NCBI RefSeq assembly: GCF_018991925.1
Contig: NW_024724368.1
Location: forward strand, 1,040,819-1,104,818
Source: Homarus americanus
Taxonomy: Eukaryota; Arthropoda; Malacostraca; Decapoda; Nephropidae
Direction of reading: 5' to 3'
DNA: 64,000 bases
The stretch's first letter is position 1; every line of letters starts with the position of its first letter. The position numbers and the translations under genes were made by a program. This document shows, piece after piece, positions 27,001 to 41,879 of this stretch. The notes under the pieces are model-generated. The model saw nothing but the letters and a program-made list of their open reading frames with translations, was not told where the DNA came from and did not search any database.

Positions 27001-30000
27001 CCCTCAAGTGTTTATAACTACGCATTCACATATTTGTTTTATAGAACAGCAATAGCACAAGACGCCGAGATGTTCTTTCACATGTCAACTGTTTCAAAGT
27101 TAGGAGGAATTAACCAGTCACCCAGGTCAGCAGCGCCCCTGAGTATCCCTAGGGCTAGATCCCCCGAGTCTGGCTGTGTTCCCTTGGGCGTACTTTGGAC
27201 TCCCCTAAGGGCGCCCTGGATCTTTCAGGTGTGGCTCTAGTCCCTGCACTTAGCGGCTGGTGATATTAACGCGACCAACGGTAACAATCCACCAGATATC
27301 CTCAGACCAGTGACCTTTGTTAAGCAGCCACCTCCCAGAACGACACACTCCCTGGACCGACCAGCCCGTTGTGAATGTGTTCGTCGCCCCTCTTAGTGGT
27401 ACAGAGACAGAACTGAAATTTCATCCCCCAATGCGTCTGGTGGGGATGGTGACGGCAAGGAGGCCCAGTTGCCTGAATAAGGGAGGGGAGGGTAGGACCT
27501 CACGGCCACCCTGGCCCTACTCCACTTGTCGTCAATGTGTTCCTCATCACAAACTCTTATTAATATATTAATGACTTGAAAGCACACATAGTAATCACAA
27601 CTGAAATAAAATAAGAATAAACCATATCTTCATCGCCCTCCTTAAAAAATCAAGCACTAGTTTTCCCTAACACAAAAAAGTTAGTGATTTCAACCATAAT
27701 TATGGCGGTCAGAAACACATCACCCAGCGGCCAGACCAAGATCTAGTAATAGATGCGGTACACCACTGATAGTTCTCATTTATTACACCATACATAACTA
27801 GTGCCCTCATGGGTGCAGCTTCTGGTGTGTGAGGAGATGCTCAGCCTTGAAGAAAACTGGAGGAGGAAGTGTGAGCATAACCGGTTTATGGCCAGACAGC
27901 CTCAGACGATGTGGCGGAGGGGAGGAAGGTGCGGTGCCCGGGGTGAAGAAAACCAGACCCGACTAAAAGAAAACGAAATGGGGAGGGGAGGGGTAGGTGG
28001 AGGGGAGTTAAAAGGCAGGGGGTGAATAAAAGCAAGAGATGAGCGGGTTTAGGGGTAAGGGACAGGGAAAAGGATCGGAGAGGGAGGAGAGAAGTGGAGG
28101 GGAGGGGGAGGGCACGTGTCCCCGGCATTGCACCTGGAGGAGACGCGCTCACGTAACGGTCGGACAAACCTGAAAGTATCGTTCATTTGTCCCCAGTCGT
28201 GGGTGTCACACTGTGTGTAACACTGTGGGAACGAAACTTGTCGAGGAAACGATACTTTTTTCTTCTAGGATCACTCGGGGACACATTCAGAAGGGGAGAA
28301 AAATTATACCAATGGCGGCGGGAGGAATCTACGACACCCCGAACGTGAAGAATTCTGGAACTCCTCCATCAAAATAAAAATGTATTCCAGTCCTATTTCT
28401 GTCAGGTTCAGTAACTCGCGTTTTAAAGCACTCTTTTGCTCCTCAGACAGGTCAGATGTTATCTATTTTCTCCATCGATGTCTCTGAACATTGCCTGCTC
28501 TTGTGGGAAACTTGCCCAAGTGTGACATACGGCGAAGTTGCTTCACGCTGCCTGTACAAGTTGGTGGCAGTCATGTAAAGAGTCTTCGGGAGAAATAGCT
28601 CTCCAGTAGGACAACCTGGTCTACCACGCTCTAGTCGCTGCAGCCGAGCATTAGAAACCACACACACACACCATTTTTTCGATGTGGTATTAGACATGAT
28701 GCAGACGGTGACGACCCCGAGACACTACAGCTGATAATCAATGAAGTTAATGGGAGAGGTAATGTGCCGCTCTACCAGGTGGTGCAGGCGGTGCTGACGG
28801 GCAGATGTGTCGGAGGAGCGCCGGCAGGTCGGAACACCTCACGAGTGAGGGGCATTGATCAAGACTCATCCAGGGACATCGAAGGGGAGGGTGGTCAAGG
28901 AAGCTCCCTGCAGATGTCTGGTTTGCACCTCATTAACCTTCGCTAGCGTCGCCAGGGTGGTCCAGTGGGCACCGATGTGCTCCGTGCCCCAGTAAATTAA
29001 TCCTGACGGTGTAACTAAGAGGGTCACCCAGGCGTTGGGTCAGCCACACCACTACTTTCTCCCTACATTATTTCATTATTCTTACATATCGGAAATTAAA
29101 GTCGACTGAAAGTAACTAATGACTTTTATTACAAGTGTTGAGGAAGACAATTTACTTGGGGGCAATGAGGTGCAGCTCCCCTCACCAGCCGCCCATGACG
29201 GCGTCCTTTTGAATCAATTACCGGCTCCTTGATCCCCTCAGAGGGGGGAACAGATGCTACACCACTCGAGGGTAACCACCCATCTAAAAGTTAGACAACA
29301 CTTAATTACCCCGAGGAAGATCACGGACAAAGGGCCAAAAGGAGCATTCTGGTGGACCAGGAACGCACGCGCTCGCCCACCATCACCAGCTTCAACACCA
29401 CCACCATCATCACCACTTTCATCAGTTCCCACACCATAACTACTACCACCAAAATCATAATCACCATTACCGCCCACAACACTCATCACCATCAGTACAG
29501 AAGCCATATTATCACATCACCACACTCCAGCCACTAAAGGGAACAGTTTAGTAATGAACGTGCGTGTATGTTCCAAGCTTAACTCCTGACTTAGAAGAGA
29601 TTTTTATTTAAATTATCATATTTTTGAAGACTTGAAGACTTGGCAAAGGAAGGCCCAAAATACAGTGTGTGGTTTTCACGACGAGGTTCCTTGAGGTACG
29701 CCACGTCAAATGACAAAAGACCAGGACCCATAATTTGGATCGGTATCTACGTCAGCATTGAAATTGGTGGTGGGGACGCGTCGCTCCTGGTGGTGCAGTA
29801 ACCTAACCCCTGGGTCCAGGACGCCCCCAGCCGCATTCTTCCTCTCCTCCCAGTCCACCCCCACGCATTAGGACTATTATATCAGCTTTCTTTAGGCGTA
29901 CAATTCCCATTCACCCATTCTCCCATAGATGAAGCCGTAATCACGGGCTGTAGTGTTTTTCAACGGGTCTGCAGCGCACACACGTGTTCAAGGATGAATG

Positions 30001-32803
30001 AGCTAAAGCTCCTCCCCTTCACTGTAAAACACAGGCCAGCGCTCGTGCCACCACATTACGCCCACATACAAACATATTCTCCCCTTGCAGAACATGTTAT
30101 ATATTGATGTTATATATTGAACAAATAACTAAATACTTTAAATATCAGGAGCAATGACGACTTTAAGAAAGTGTATATCATAAAAAAGGACTAAGGACAA
30201 GACGTTTAGCGTGAAGGGTGACCATTACCCACAGCGGCCACACACTCGTCAAGAAGCTGTTTACAACATTCTTGGAGGCATTAACAGGGAACAGTCCGGG
30301 GGTTGGGCCTACCAGGGATAAATCTCCGATAAAATATGCCGGAGAAACAAAACCCATCGGGGATTAATATTCGTATTCACTGAGGTGTTTATCGGATAAT
30401 CTCAGCAAATCGCTGTGGATTACATATTATTCAATTGAGGGAAAGATTAGTTCACACCATACAGACCGAGCAACACAAGGACATTCTGTGTTGTGTGGCG
30501 GTGCTGGGGTGGAGGACAGCCACCGTGTGCCTTTAATGCTGTGTAGAACTGACGACACATGACAAATATGTATTTATTTCAGTCTGCGGCAAACATCATA
30601 CTCGCTGATAGACAGCCACCAGGGTAGTTATGCTCTGTGGGCTTCCCCTGTATGAACCTTACTGTCCTATAGTACCAAGAAAGCTGCGGGAAGCTACTTT
30701 AACTCAGACTCGAAAGAGGAATCCTGTGGCGTGGGTGTGAGTGTGGTGGCGGCAAGGGGCAGGAACACGGTGTCCACATGATGTGATATAATTATGACAC
30801 AGAGGCGTTGGCTGGCTGAGTTTTAAAGGACTCCACCCACAGCACGCGCTCCCAGCTTCCCTCCCCACCCACATTTAACCACCAACACCTGCTATCTTCA
30901 CACACCCAGTAATGTAGCCTCATTTGCATAAACAAATGTTTACAAATTCGTTTATACGATACTGAATATGTGATTTCTAAATATTAATCGTTTAGTATTT
31001 ATTTTCCTACTGAGAGCGATTAAGGTGTTAGGTATGGTTGTGTATGTACCTGTGTGTGGGGGTGTGTATACGTGTGTGTGTGTGGGTGGGGGGGGGCACA
31101 TATCATGGGGTAGGTGGCCCCCCTCAGGCCTGCGGCTGTAGTAATCACCATGACGTCACTTCCGATTACACGCACGCGCCCCTTGATTGAAAGAACACAC
31201 CCGCACAACTTAAACACAAAACCTAGAGCACCAATTCTTACATCGTAAACACGAAACAAACTTCAACAGTTCCCCATTAATACACCAACTGTACCTCACA
31301 CCAGCTATATGCGCTACTGACTGTTTTATTTCCCAAATTAATAAATAGAACACAGGCTAACATTGCTTTTCTCAATTTCGTTTCATCTAAACGTTGAAAA
31401 CATATCAAGTACTGCTACGCCTCCATCAGGTGTTCACGTCACCCTGTCCTGACTACCTATAATTTGTGTAGTTCTTACCATATTTACTACATATACGGGA
31501 AGTACTAAAGAAGATTAGTATAGTTATCGCTCTCCTATGCTACACTTGGCCCCAGTTCAAGCTTCGGGTGGGGCCTCAAAACCGGATAAGGTGAGGAGTG
31601 TGTGAAGGGAGGCAGTGTGAGGGAGGCTCCCCACCGCCGGATACGATACATCAACACTTCCCCTCGGCGGCGCGACAGGTCAGTAGGCTGAGCGGAGGTG
31701 AGGGGAAACTAAAGCAGCGTTAGTGTGTCGCACCTTTCATGATGCAGGTGATGAACTCCATGCATGCACAAATTGATAGTCGGACACACACCAGCGATGA
31801 TGTACTCGCCTGGGAACGCTCTGTTTCTCCCACACCCAGCCTCACCCTCCACAAGTCAAGTAAATTATATTCGCTTAACTACCCACTAAATAATTTTTTT
31901 ATGGAAACGTCGTTCAAAAAATACCCATTACTTTATTGTACTGAGATTGTGTTCGATGACACCCCCAGCACATATAACCTGCCGACGGAAGGGAGACGGG
32001 AACAACACTCCATGATCACCTTAAGTGAATGAAATGAAAGTTATGACCACAGTGGGGCCAGACCAGCCGACTCGTGTGCCCTGGTCGTGAAGATGGCCGG
32101 GTGTGGTCAGCCTCGGGGTTAGTCAACGGTTGGCTTGTTTGGTGTGACGTTTGGACATGGTCAACTTGTTTGCTATTGTGTCTGGACGCTGACCACAGCA
32201 GTGTCCAGACGTAAGGCAAGACAACCTAGATCTACGGAAGGGTGTTGTTAACTTCCCCTCGAACTCCTCGGCACAGAAAAAAATTCTAATATTCACACCG
32301 GTGGAGCCCCTAACAGCGAGCCACGTACTTTACCTCGAGAGAACGAGACCTCCACCAACTAGGGCCAGAGAGTGCACAAAGAGTTAGCGAGGCCTGAAGT
32401 AAGGACAATGATGACGACAAAGAAGATAGCGACAATAGACGAACAACGACAGGAGGGCTGAAAGGGCCAGCCAAGAACTTGAGGCGGAACACAGACGACA
32501 CTAAAACTGCTAGGAACCTCAGGAGGAAGGGAGAGGAGAGGGGTAAGGGAGTGTGTGTGGTTAGGGCCATGATGGCGGTTGGGCGATGTGGTTATGTGGC
32601 ACGACTATGTAGGGGGTGCTGGTCTAACCGCCCACCCGCACCCTACGCCCACAACCCCGCTGAATACACCCCCCCCCCCTCCCTCATCCATTCTACCCAC
32701 CAACTAACGACATGTCCTCTGAGACCAAGGACCTCCATGACACCTAACCTAACCTAACCCACTACGGTGATTAAGATTACTGAAGAGACTGTGTGAGGCC
32801 AGA

Positions 32804-32861
<58 letters not shown>

Positions 32862-35800
32862 CCACTAAGGCAAGACGTGGTTTGAGAGGTGACTTGGTGC
32901 ACCGGAACACCCAGACCGCACCAGACGCCTATGGGTGGGACCACGCTACATCAGTATATAACCCCAAGCATGGTTCATGGGGGAGGTGAGGCGGGTCTTG
33001 ATGGTTGAGAGATGCAGTGACGAGTACTGGATAATGATGTGGTGTGGTGGTAATGGTGGATATGATGCGATGGTGGTGGTGATGGGAAGTGATGACTGAA
33101 AAAATGGTGCATGCTGTGTTACTATTACCCACTTCTGAACCATGGGAAAGTTAGCCCCTTAACCGGTCTGAAATATTACATGCCAGGTTGACAGTTGTTC
33201 CCGGTCATCCTGCTAGATGTCCAAGATGTAATACTTCCTGATAAGCGTCCAGCTAATTATAAGTTGTGCGGCCCTCATGTCTCTCCCTCAGTCTCCCCAG
33301 GGGCGTCCAGGGCAGCGCCTCTCCTTACACCCACCTTGCCAAATGGTGGGTAATGAAGGGACATATGTGTCCAAATTACAGTCGTTAAGGGTCGTTAGTT
33401 GTTGTATCGGTCATTTGCGGTCGCTCATGCACTACAAGTTTTTGAAAGAATGTCTGAAAAATTGTGTGGTGTACATTATGTGATCATCCACCATGCTAGA
33501 CCGGTGGCCATATATCTAACGTTCTTTATCGACTCTTGTATATGAACGAGTAGGTGAGGGCAAAGTCTAACACTCTGGTCAGTAAACACAGGCCGCGTGT
33601 TAGGGATAGACTACACTTACGGATATGGTCAGTACCCAGAACCATAATGAAGTTTTTACAGTGACGTGTGGAGGTGGTGGAGCATTTACAGTGACGTGTG
33701 CAAGTGGTGGAGCATTTACAGTGACGTGTGGAGGTGGTGGAGCATTTACAGTGACGTGTGGAGGTGGTGGAGCATTTACAGTGACGTGTGGAGGTGGTGG
33801 AGTGAAGAAGACACCTGCCTAACACCCGCCTTTTGTCTCAGAAGACTATGACATGTCCTGCCCGGCGAGGGTTGTGGGAGACAGACAGCCCTGCACGACC
33901 CACCATCCTCCTCCCGACCCTGAGGATCCTATTTATAATGGACACCGAAAACGGCCTCAATAGGTTAAAAAGAGGAAAATAAATCTGTAAACACACAGAG
34001 TTATAATTGGAACGGAACTCAAGGTCTCTGGGGCCGAAAATGTTTATAACTCTTTTCACCAAAGATTTTATAGCCTCCCGGCACAATGATCCACTGATTC
34101 CAAAATTTCGTTTATTTTTGAAAACCTCCTGGAACACGACCACGCTCTATCAAAAGTGACAAAGCAACGGGTCTCCAGGTTGTAGTTGTCGCCCTTACGT
34201 AGCCCCACCGGAGTGACGAATGTGCCCTGGTGCACCCGCTCCAACACACACACTGCGGATTAGTGTGTAGGCGTGCGGATCTTGAGCACAAAGGGTCGCG
34301 TGGCTCTACTATTTATAACTTACAAAACCCGGCGGGTACATGCAGGACTCACTGTCTAAACGGGTTATCGGGACATCGCAACCAGCGAGACATCGGATAA
34401 GGTATGGGACTATTATCGGGTCCCATGTCGGTAGTGGATGGAGGCTCTATCGGCGATGATTAGCATCAGGTGGTGGTGGGTGAGGGAGGTTCCATGTCCA
34501 CCGCTGTCTCTCCCGCTAATAAATATGTCCATTGTACGAGGCATCAGCTGCCCCGTCATTATTAATGCACATCAGGGCTAACAACTTCCTCACTAGAGTA
34601 AAACAATAACACACTAACCAACTTCATAAACTGATGTAGTAAAGTGATTTAAAATGTGTGGGTTCCTCTCATACAAAGTAATTCAATCACCCATCCGCAA
34701 AACACAAATCGTTAACAGAATCTACTCAACACGTCAAAGCAGCACTAGCGTCGCGTTTCTTCACTGTGTGCGACGAGGTGCTCTTAAAATAGCAACTCTA
34801 AGAATTAATAAAACCTAGATCATGACAGCCCGCATACCCCTACACCACCTCATCAGAATCTGTGAGAGGTTTAAGACCAACCCGGGAAGTGTGTGTGTGT
34901 GAGGAGTGGAGCGCCTTAACTACACCTCCTCACACAGATCAAAATGCCTCGTCCCCACCACCACCACCACCAATATCATGATCAGATGCTGTATTCAGTA
35001 GAGGTAAGATTCCAAAACCCACCTTAAGTGGGCGTGAAGTTACCGGCCTGTGCAGGTGAGCGTCTGAACGTGAGGGACTTCTGTCCTGCCTCGCACAACA
35101 CTGGCTGAATGATGAAAAAATATTCATCGACTGAACACACACACAGCCAGCTGATCATGTCCCGAGGGGGGAGGTAGTGAGGGCCGTCACCTGGCTCGCG
35201 TGCTGGCTGACAGCCCGGGGCCACCACGACCTGAACTGCGCCCTCTGCCACTCCTCACCCAACCCTCAACAAAACATGTAATAATCTATTAACAAGTAAA
35301 AGGAAACACGTCAAACTTGAAGCAGCGCGAGTGGACGCCGGGTAATTGGTGGATACTCAGAGATTGGTTCTTACATCCCACTTGAAATCTCCTGTTCCGG
35401 ACGCTCCCCTCCCCACTATAGCCACCCAGGCAGGGGATCCCGGGTAGTAAAGCAAATGTGAACCTGCAGCAGCTGCCCCGTACACCACTCCTGCCTCTAC
35501 TGGTCATCAATCACACTGACGCCGCACAGTGGAGTCCCCTGACAAACCCCGCGACGGCCTCTGGTGCTAGGAAAACCATACTACTGTAGGGGTGAGTTTT
35601 GGCGGGAGCAGGTGTGGTCAGGTGGGTGTCAGGAGCCACCAACAAAGACTTCAACAAAACAATGGCAGGAAGTCTGGTGAGCTACATTGACGTTTCCAAT
35701 TCTACCAAGACAGCTAAATCTGGGCTAGCGGCGTAACAGGCTTAGTTAGGAGACCATTGGTAGGTGTTTGTAAGTGTGTTCAGTTTAATCATTATCCCCC

Positions 35801-38800
35801 CAAAAATTACGACAAAATGAATAATAAAGGATGTTCTGAAGTAAATCAATGTAAGAATAAATAGAGAATCAAGTCAAACTAGGAAAGTTAGTTAGAAACC
35901 CAGGTGTGGAGGCAAACAGCAGCATACCTCACCAACACCATCCATCCACCACCTGGCTTCCTTCAGTCCTACACACACACACACAGTTACCGTCTTAAGT
36001 CCTGAAGAGAAGTTGGTGCCTCGGGCTACCTGTCCACGCACAAAGGTCACCAATCATACTTTCCCTCTTCTTTAGACTGTTAAATTTAATTCACTTAAGG
36101 CTGAGCGCGGAAGACCCGATCAAGGTTACCCACCTTCCGCCACTGCAGTGGGTACTGGAAATTGACCACAAACACCATTTTTTCTACTTCCTGTACAGAG
36201 GACAATAACTCTCCGTTTCCCTTGGGATTGTTTTCGGATCTTATAATGTTGAGCGAAACAAGTACCACTCCAGGCAAACTGGGATATACAGTACTTGCCG
36301 CATTACTTTGTAAGGCTAGGAGTACCCACTAAGGCAGGTGGTTCTTTCTATGAGTATTTGTGGGCACGATGATAAAACAAGTGATTTATATACACTGCCC
36401 TAATTTCGCAACTGAAAGGCCTTGGTGGAGCTTGTGAGGAATAAATGCGTTCATTCATTTGCAAAATCGCGCAAAAAAGTTTCATGATTCAATGCACATT
36501 GGAGAAACTTTTTACCCCTCGCAAGTGGAGTGGTTTTTGCTCCGGGTATACAGTGCCCGTGGAGGGGTGGGAAGGGAGGAGAGGGGAGGGTGAAAGGTGT
36601 GGGGTGGGAAGAACGAAGAAACTAGGGAGAGGGAGAGAGGTGAAACACCAACTGTTTTAAAAGAGAGTTCTGAGAACGAAGTTTGGGATTTGACAATCAT
36701 ATTTTAGACAAGTACTATCAAAATATAGTCTTAAAAATTACAGACACGAAATGTACTATTTTTTTTTTTACTTCCTGGAGCCAAAAAAACACAGGGGCAG
36801 GAGTAGGAAGGACGGGTCTCCGGTAGCGGACAGAAGATAAGAGAACCCAAAATGTCGGGAACATAAAAGATGAGAGAGAGGGCGTGAAAGTCGCCTGGAA
36901 GTGTAGACAGCTGAGGCTCCGGTTGTAGTCATACTCCTATGAGCAAATCGAAATCTTCAATCAGCTGGTAGCTTCTATTAATTATTAGACATTCAAAGTT
37001 GCCACACATAGTATATGTTAGCCGTCGACCAACAGTTGCTATACTGTGTTTACTAGTTAACGACACCCTTCACTGTCTAACCACGCGAAACGTTTCCAGG
37101 AAGTGTGAAGACGGTGTTAGTGAGTCACAGGCGAGTCTGATACACCATTAGCACTGTGTGAGAGACCACCGCCTGCCCAGCCGAAAAAAAATTGTCGAGG
37201 CACCTATTCACGGCCTCCTTTGGTCACCTTTTCATTGCAGTTTATTGCTGGCTCTCAACACAAACGCTTGAGAGACTCGCTCCGGCAACTACCCCTAGGC
37301 CTATACAACTCCCGTGATGTATATGGCTTTAAAAGTCTATATAAATTCGTAGGCATAAAACCGAGGGTGACACGGCCATTAGGTGGTGGGAGCGGGCCCG
37401 GCCGGATACCGGCCCGCGACACCACCATCAGCTAGACAATTAGCTTCTACTTTATGCAAATTATACTGCTTGTTGCTCTCATTTTTTTCTAAGGACCCAC
37501 CACTGTCGGACGAGGTATCTGTCTATCTGTTTGTCTGTCCAGGTGTGTAGATGTGAATGAGCAGACATGACCCAAGCATTTGCTTATTTCTACACTTAAC
37601 TTTTTTTTTGCTTTTATTCCAATTGAAATGTTATCGTCTGGACGTATCTAGATCCTGATGTCAACTATTGAGTCAAATCCCTGACCTCAGTCTGCCCTAG
37701 ATAAGATAACTACAAGACTAGTCTGCCACACATTATATCTGCCTTCACTTGGCCTTGCTTAAGTGTGGGCAGAGAGAATAGTAAACCTAGACCCAACTTG
37801 GTGGATATATTCAAATGCTAATTGACGAATGGTACAATCCACAACCCCGGGGACTAAATAAACGATGACCCTTTGGAGAGATGCAAGAAAAAAAAAAGAG
37901 GGCACAGGAGGAGCATGGCTAAACGGGGCAGAAAGGGCAGGGGGTGATAAAAAGTTTGACAAAGAAGAGGGAGGATTGCAAGAATTTCTATAGGCCGCGT
38001 TTTGGGCGCTGAGGGGGTGAATTATCGAGACGAACAAGGAGAAAAATGGGAATTTTACTTTTAAAGGAGAATACAAATACTTCCTTAAACCCGGAGCTAC
38101 CATTCCTGCCACACCCTCCCTTTCCTCAGACATAAAAAATACAACGAAAAAAGAAGATAACAAGATCACGCCCACTGTAAAGGACCTCAGGAACTCCAGT
38201 GAGAAACCAACGACTAAGAAAATCTACAGAAAAGGTTGTTTATCGCCTTTCCCGGGGGGATTTGCCCCGAACTGTTTACACACAAGAAAGCATTGACCGG
38301 CGGCCCGAGGAAACGTCCCACAACCTGTTATTTTTTTTTACCTAAGTTGTTTTTAAGCCTCGCATAAGAGGTGCATCACCGACGTCACAGTCCTAATACA
38401 GGGTCCCTCTAAACGCTCCTAAGACTCCAACTGTACACAACAGAAGTAACTTTATAGAATGAATGGTCGTAACACAGGACTTGGTGTAATATAATGCTTT
38501 GTACTCTTCAGTCTAGTCTCCTGAAACGAGAATGGAAGGCAAAACCGTCACCTAATTCTGAACCCAAAATCACTCATCAACTAAGAGTAAACGCCAACAT
38601 CAATCTCTAAATTCAGATACCATCAGCACCGGTAGGATAACAGCAGTGCCCGGCCTCACCTTCACTGTCCCGTGCACTGTAGTTAAGATGGCCTCCCTCC
38701 ACCCCACCCTGTCAACCCGAACAAATTGTCTTCTAATGTGTGTTTTTTTTTCCTTTTAACCTGCATTTATTTACTACGGTGGTGAGTTTTTTTCCCATCT

Positions 38801-41800
38801 CCCTTTTGGTGAGGGGCTACTACTTCTTATCCCTCACACAAGGAGAATTAATTGCATTCGTCAAGGAACGGGATTTTTATTTAAAGAGTGTATTTGCCAA
38901 GCGCCATTTGTACATCGATGTGTGAATGTTCCTTTTCTCATTCACAAGGAAATAAAAACAGGAAAATTTTGGAGATATTGTACGCTACATGAGGCTACTT
39001 TACTGTGCAAACAAGGGTTTAATAGCAGAGGCTGTGCGAGTGTAACCCAACTCCAGCCAGTAGGTCGTCAGGGTCCCGCACACTTCTGAACTTCAGGTGT
39101 CCCAACTCACAGTGTCCGTCACCCATCAATACCTCTGAATACACACATGGAACTGGCCTACACTAGGGTACACAGCCCACATCTGCCGTGGGGCATCACA
39201 CTGCGGGTGCTCCCAGGCATGTCGTACCTCGTCTCCTCCTACACGTCAGTTCATGCGTGAAGATTCTAGGTCTCAGCGAGTCGTTTACTGTACCACGATA
39301 ATAGTTGTTATCGTGCAATCAACTACACTCAATAAGTGCATTTGTCCCATATAAAATCCACCAGCCGCCGGGAGTAAGTTCTATAGGACACCGGCCAGTT
39401 TTGATAGGTTGTATTCACGTCCATCTGCTGGGCTAAACGCACGCTGATTGGCCCGTAGCGGGTGCCAGCTGGAGGTTCCTGAGCGCGGATTGGTCAGTGG
39501 AACGCGCCAGGAGCGGGTGCCTACATGTAGTATATATTTAAACGAATACGAAATACAAAAATGCTCAGGGCGCTATCCTGTGCCTTTATATTGATAAATG
39601 TTAATTCTGAAGTGTCCCGCTATATACTACTAAAGGGATGTGTTTGTTTTAGAGAGAACTCATAAAACGGGGGAACCACAGGACCGGACACATGTCACGA
39701 GCTCAACTCTCATTGGCTGATCGATCGGGAGGGTCCAAACAATTCGTTCGGGAGGGTGGTGTTGCGCAGCAACATCAACGTGTTTATGCAACAATAAATT
39801 ATATAATGACTTGGAGATTATGGTCAATTTGCAGAATTACAATCGCAGCCGTAAGCTTAACTACACTCGGGAAACGATCAGACAAACTTACAGCACAGCA
39901 AGCATGGACACTGGACAGCCTCCACCCCATATACCACAGTAAAACCCCAGGCAAAGTGGTCACCCCGCGCCCCGTCCACAGTTGAAAGGACCCACGTGCG
40001 CCAGTGGGGATTTTTTGGTTATAATGAGTATTGCCTAATAATATATCAAGGGACAATAAACTTGAGCCGTGACAAAACACGTAGATAAGCTCCGAAATCC
40101 CAGCAGCTGCCCGAGGCTTTGTTTATCAGTGGTCTCGCCTCCACTGTTAACACAAAACGGTGGCGCACCACTTAACACGGTGACACTCGCTATCCCAGAT
40201 GATAACAGATTAACATACGGTGATGAACATAGCCCAACACTAGTTATCTGGTGTACCAGAGCCGTCCGGAATAACTCTACAGGCTTCGGTGTTTTTGTCT
40301 CTCAAGGGCTCTGTGGCGGCGCTATCAGCTTACTTACCTCCAAACATTATATTATGTAAATATAAACAGAACATCACATGTAATACAGTATATTTACAAA
40401 ATGGCTTGGTGTTTGTGTTTACAAATTCCCATGAAGAAGTTACACATTCAAAACATGGGTGTGTACACCATCATTATCTTCATATAACTGCGTGTTCCAC
40501 TGTAACTTAGACTTACAGGCAATGTTGCAAAGAACGCATCAGGGACGGCCGGGTGCAGAATATGATGGACTTGGTACTGATGTTCTGAATGTGTAGTTTC
40601 CACAAGAGACACTATAAACACAACCATCAAGGGATTTTGTAATTATCCTTGCGTGACACTCATATCCATAGATCTGGGTAAATTTATGAGTTAAAAGCAC
40701 CATGGCTACTCACCGGTGCCAACCAATGCGACGAAGGTGGTGGCATGTCTTCTGACGATGGGTTCTTGCCCCACAGGATACACCCGACGGAGGAGATGGT
40801 CCACGAAGTCGCACGCCGTGATGGGCGACAAGTCCCACCCAAGTTTAGACAGCAACAGAAGTTCCCATTGCTGGAAAGATAAAAATAAATACATATAAAT
40901 ATTAATTGTGTTAATGCAAAGAAACTCGAGCTAACATGATATAATAAAATTGTTACCTTTTAACATTTAGTTCTGAGCGAAATAAGGGGAGGGTGACGAC
41001 TATCTTCAATACACTACACACGCCTACATCTCAAATTATCCATCCAAAATGCATTGTGTAGAGGTCCAAACATGTGGACAGCTATGGAGGCACCACACCT
41101 CCACTGCCATTCACCACTGCTTGCTACAATCGCCCCGACGATGAAAAAAATGCCAGAAGCACCACCCCTCACGTCAGCTGGTGGCCCGCTAGGCCTACGG
41201 TTAGTGCAGCCCTTCACAGGGACAAGGGCGGCAGGGTCGAAGGAGGATCAGCCAGCCCTTCTTGCCCTGGGGACCACTTGCGCCGCGCGCCCTCTACCAC
41301 AATCAACCTATGACGGGTTATGATTATGTGCCGTACAGGTACCAATTTTGCCGTTTAGGAAAATAAAAGCGACCAAAGGGGGAGCCGGGTAGGTAAAAAA
41401 GGCGAGAAAGGCTTAAAGGAGCTGGAGATGTAGTCGACGTAAAAAAAGGAGAATCATATTCACTCCTGAAAAGGAATAAACGCAGGAGGGTTTGTGTTGG
41501 GCACACTGAGTAAAATACGCTCTAGTGTTCACAGCGGGAGAGTAAAACGTCACTAAAGCCCAACCAGACCTATAGGAACATGTTGCTAAATTTTATTGTT
41601 ACTTTACAGCTTCTAACAGCGGCTGCAGAAGATAACAAGGGCGGTAAAATTTATCATTAATAGCTTTTTGACGAGCTAGGGACAGTTAGTGAAAACAGTT
41701 CGCTAATAACTCGTTTGTGTGAGAGCAGATGCTGCCAATATCCGCAAAACCACCGAGGTCAGCCAAGTATCCAGGCGATTATAATTACACCAGACACGGA

Positions 41801-41839
41801 CACGTCAGGGACACTGTAGGTCGCTATCTACGCCAGTTC

Positions 41840-41879
<40 letters not shown>

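Larger units (their letters stand above)
17875..40713 (-). other. Cyclin D intron 3 (22839 nt)
   Basis: GT-AG intron between exons 3 and 4, the largest in the gene. It holds microsatellites (20031-20071, 23979-24004, 32806-32859), a 30-bp minisatellite with TGACGTG cores (33652-33802), a short (CCTAA)3 tract (32743-32759), a GC-rich patch at about 18.96-19.35 kb, and a CCAAT/TATA promoter-like block on the opposite strand (39447-39540). No other protein-coding exon was convincing. Confidence 0.85.

Noticed and set aside
28935..29010. GGTGGTCCAGTGGGCA resembling a tRNA box A
   Set aside because: No box B or cloverleaf follows.
32181..32211. Perfect 8-bp stem hairpin GTCTGGAC...GTCCAGAC, considered as a terminator or miRNA
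   Set aside because: The stem is too short for a pre-miRNA, and intrinsic terminators do not apply to a pol II intron.
33526..33851. Decapeptide-repeat proteins (GGGAFTVTCG and CKCSTTSTRH types) on both strands
   Set aside because: The 30-bp tandem repeat is a multiple of three, so all frames without stops stay open. There is no start, signal or family support.
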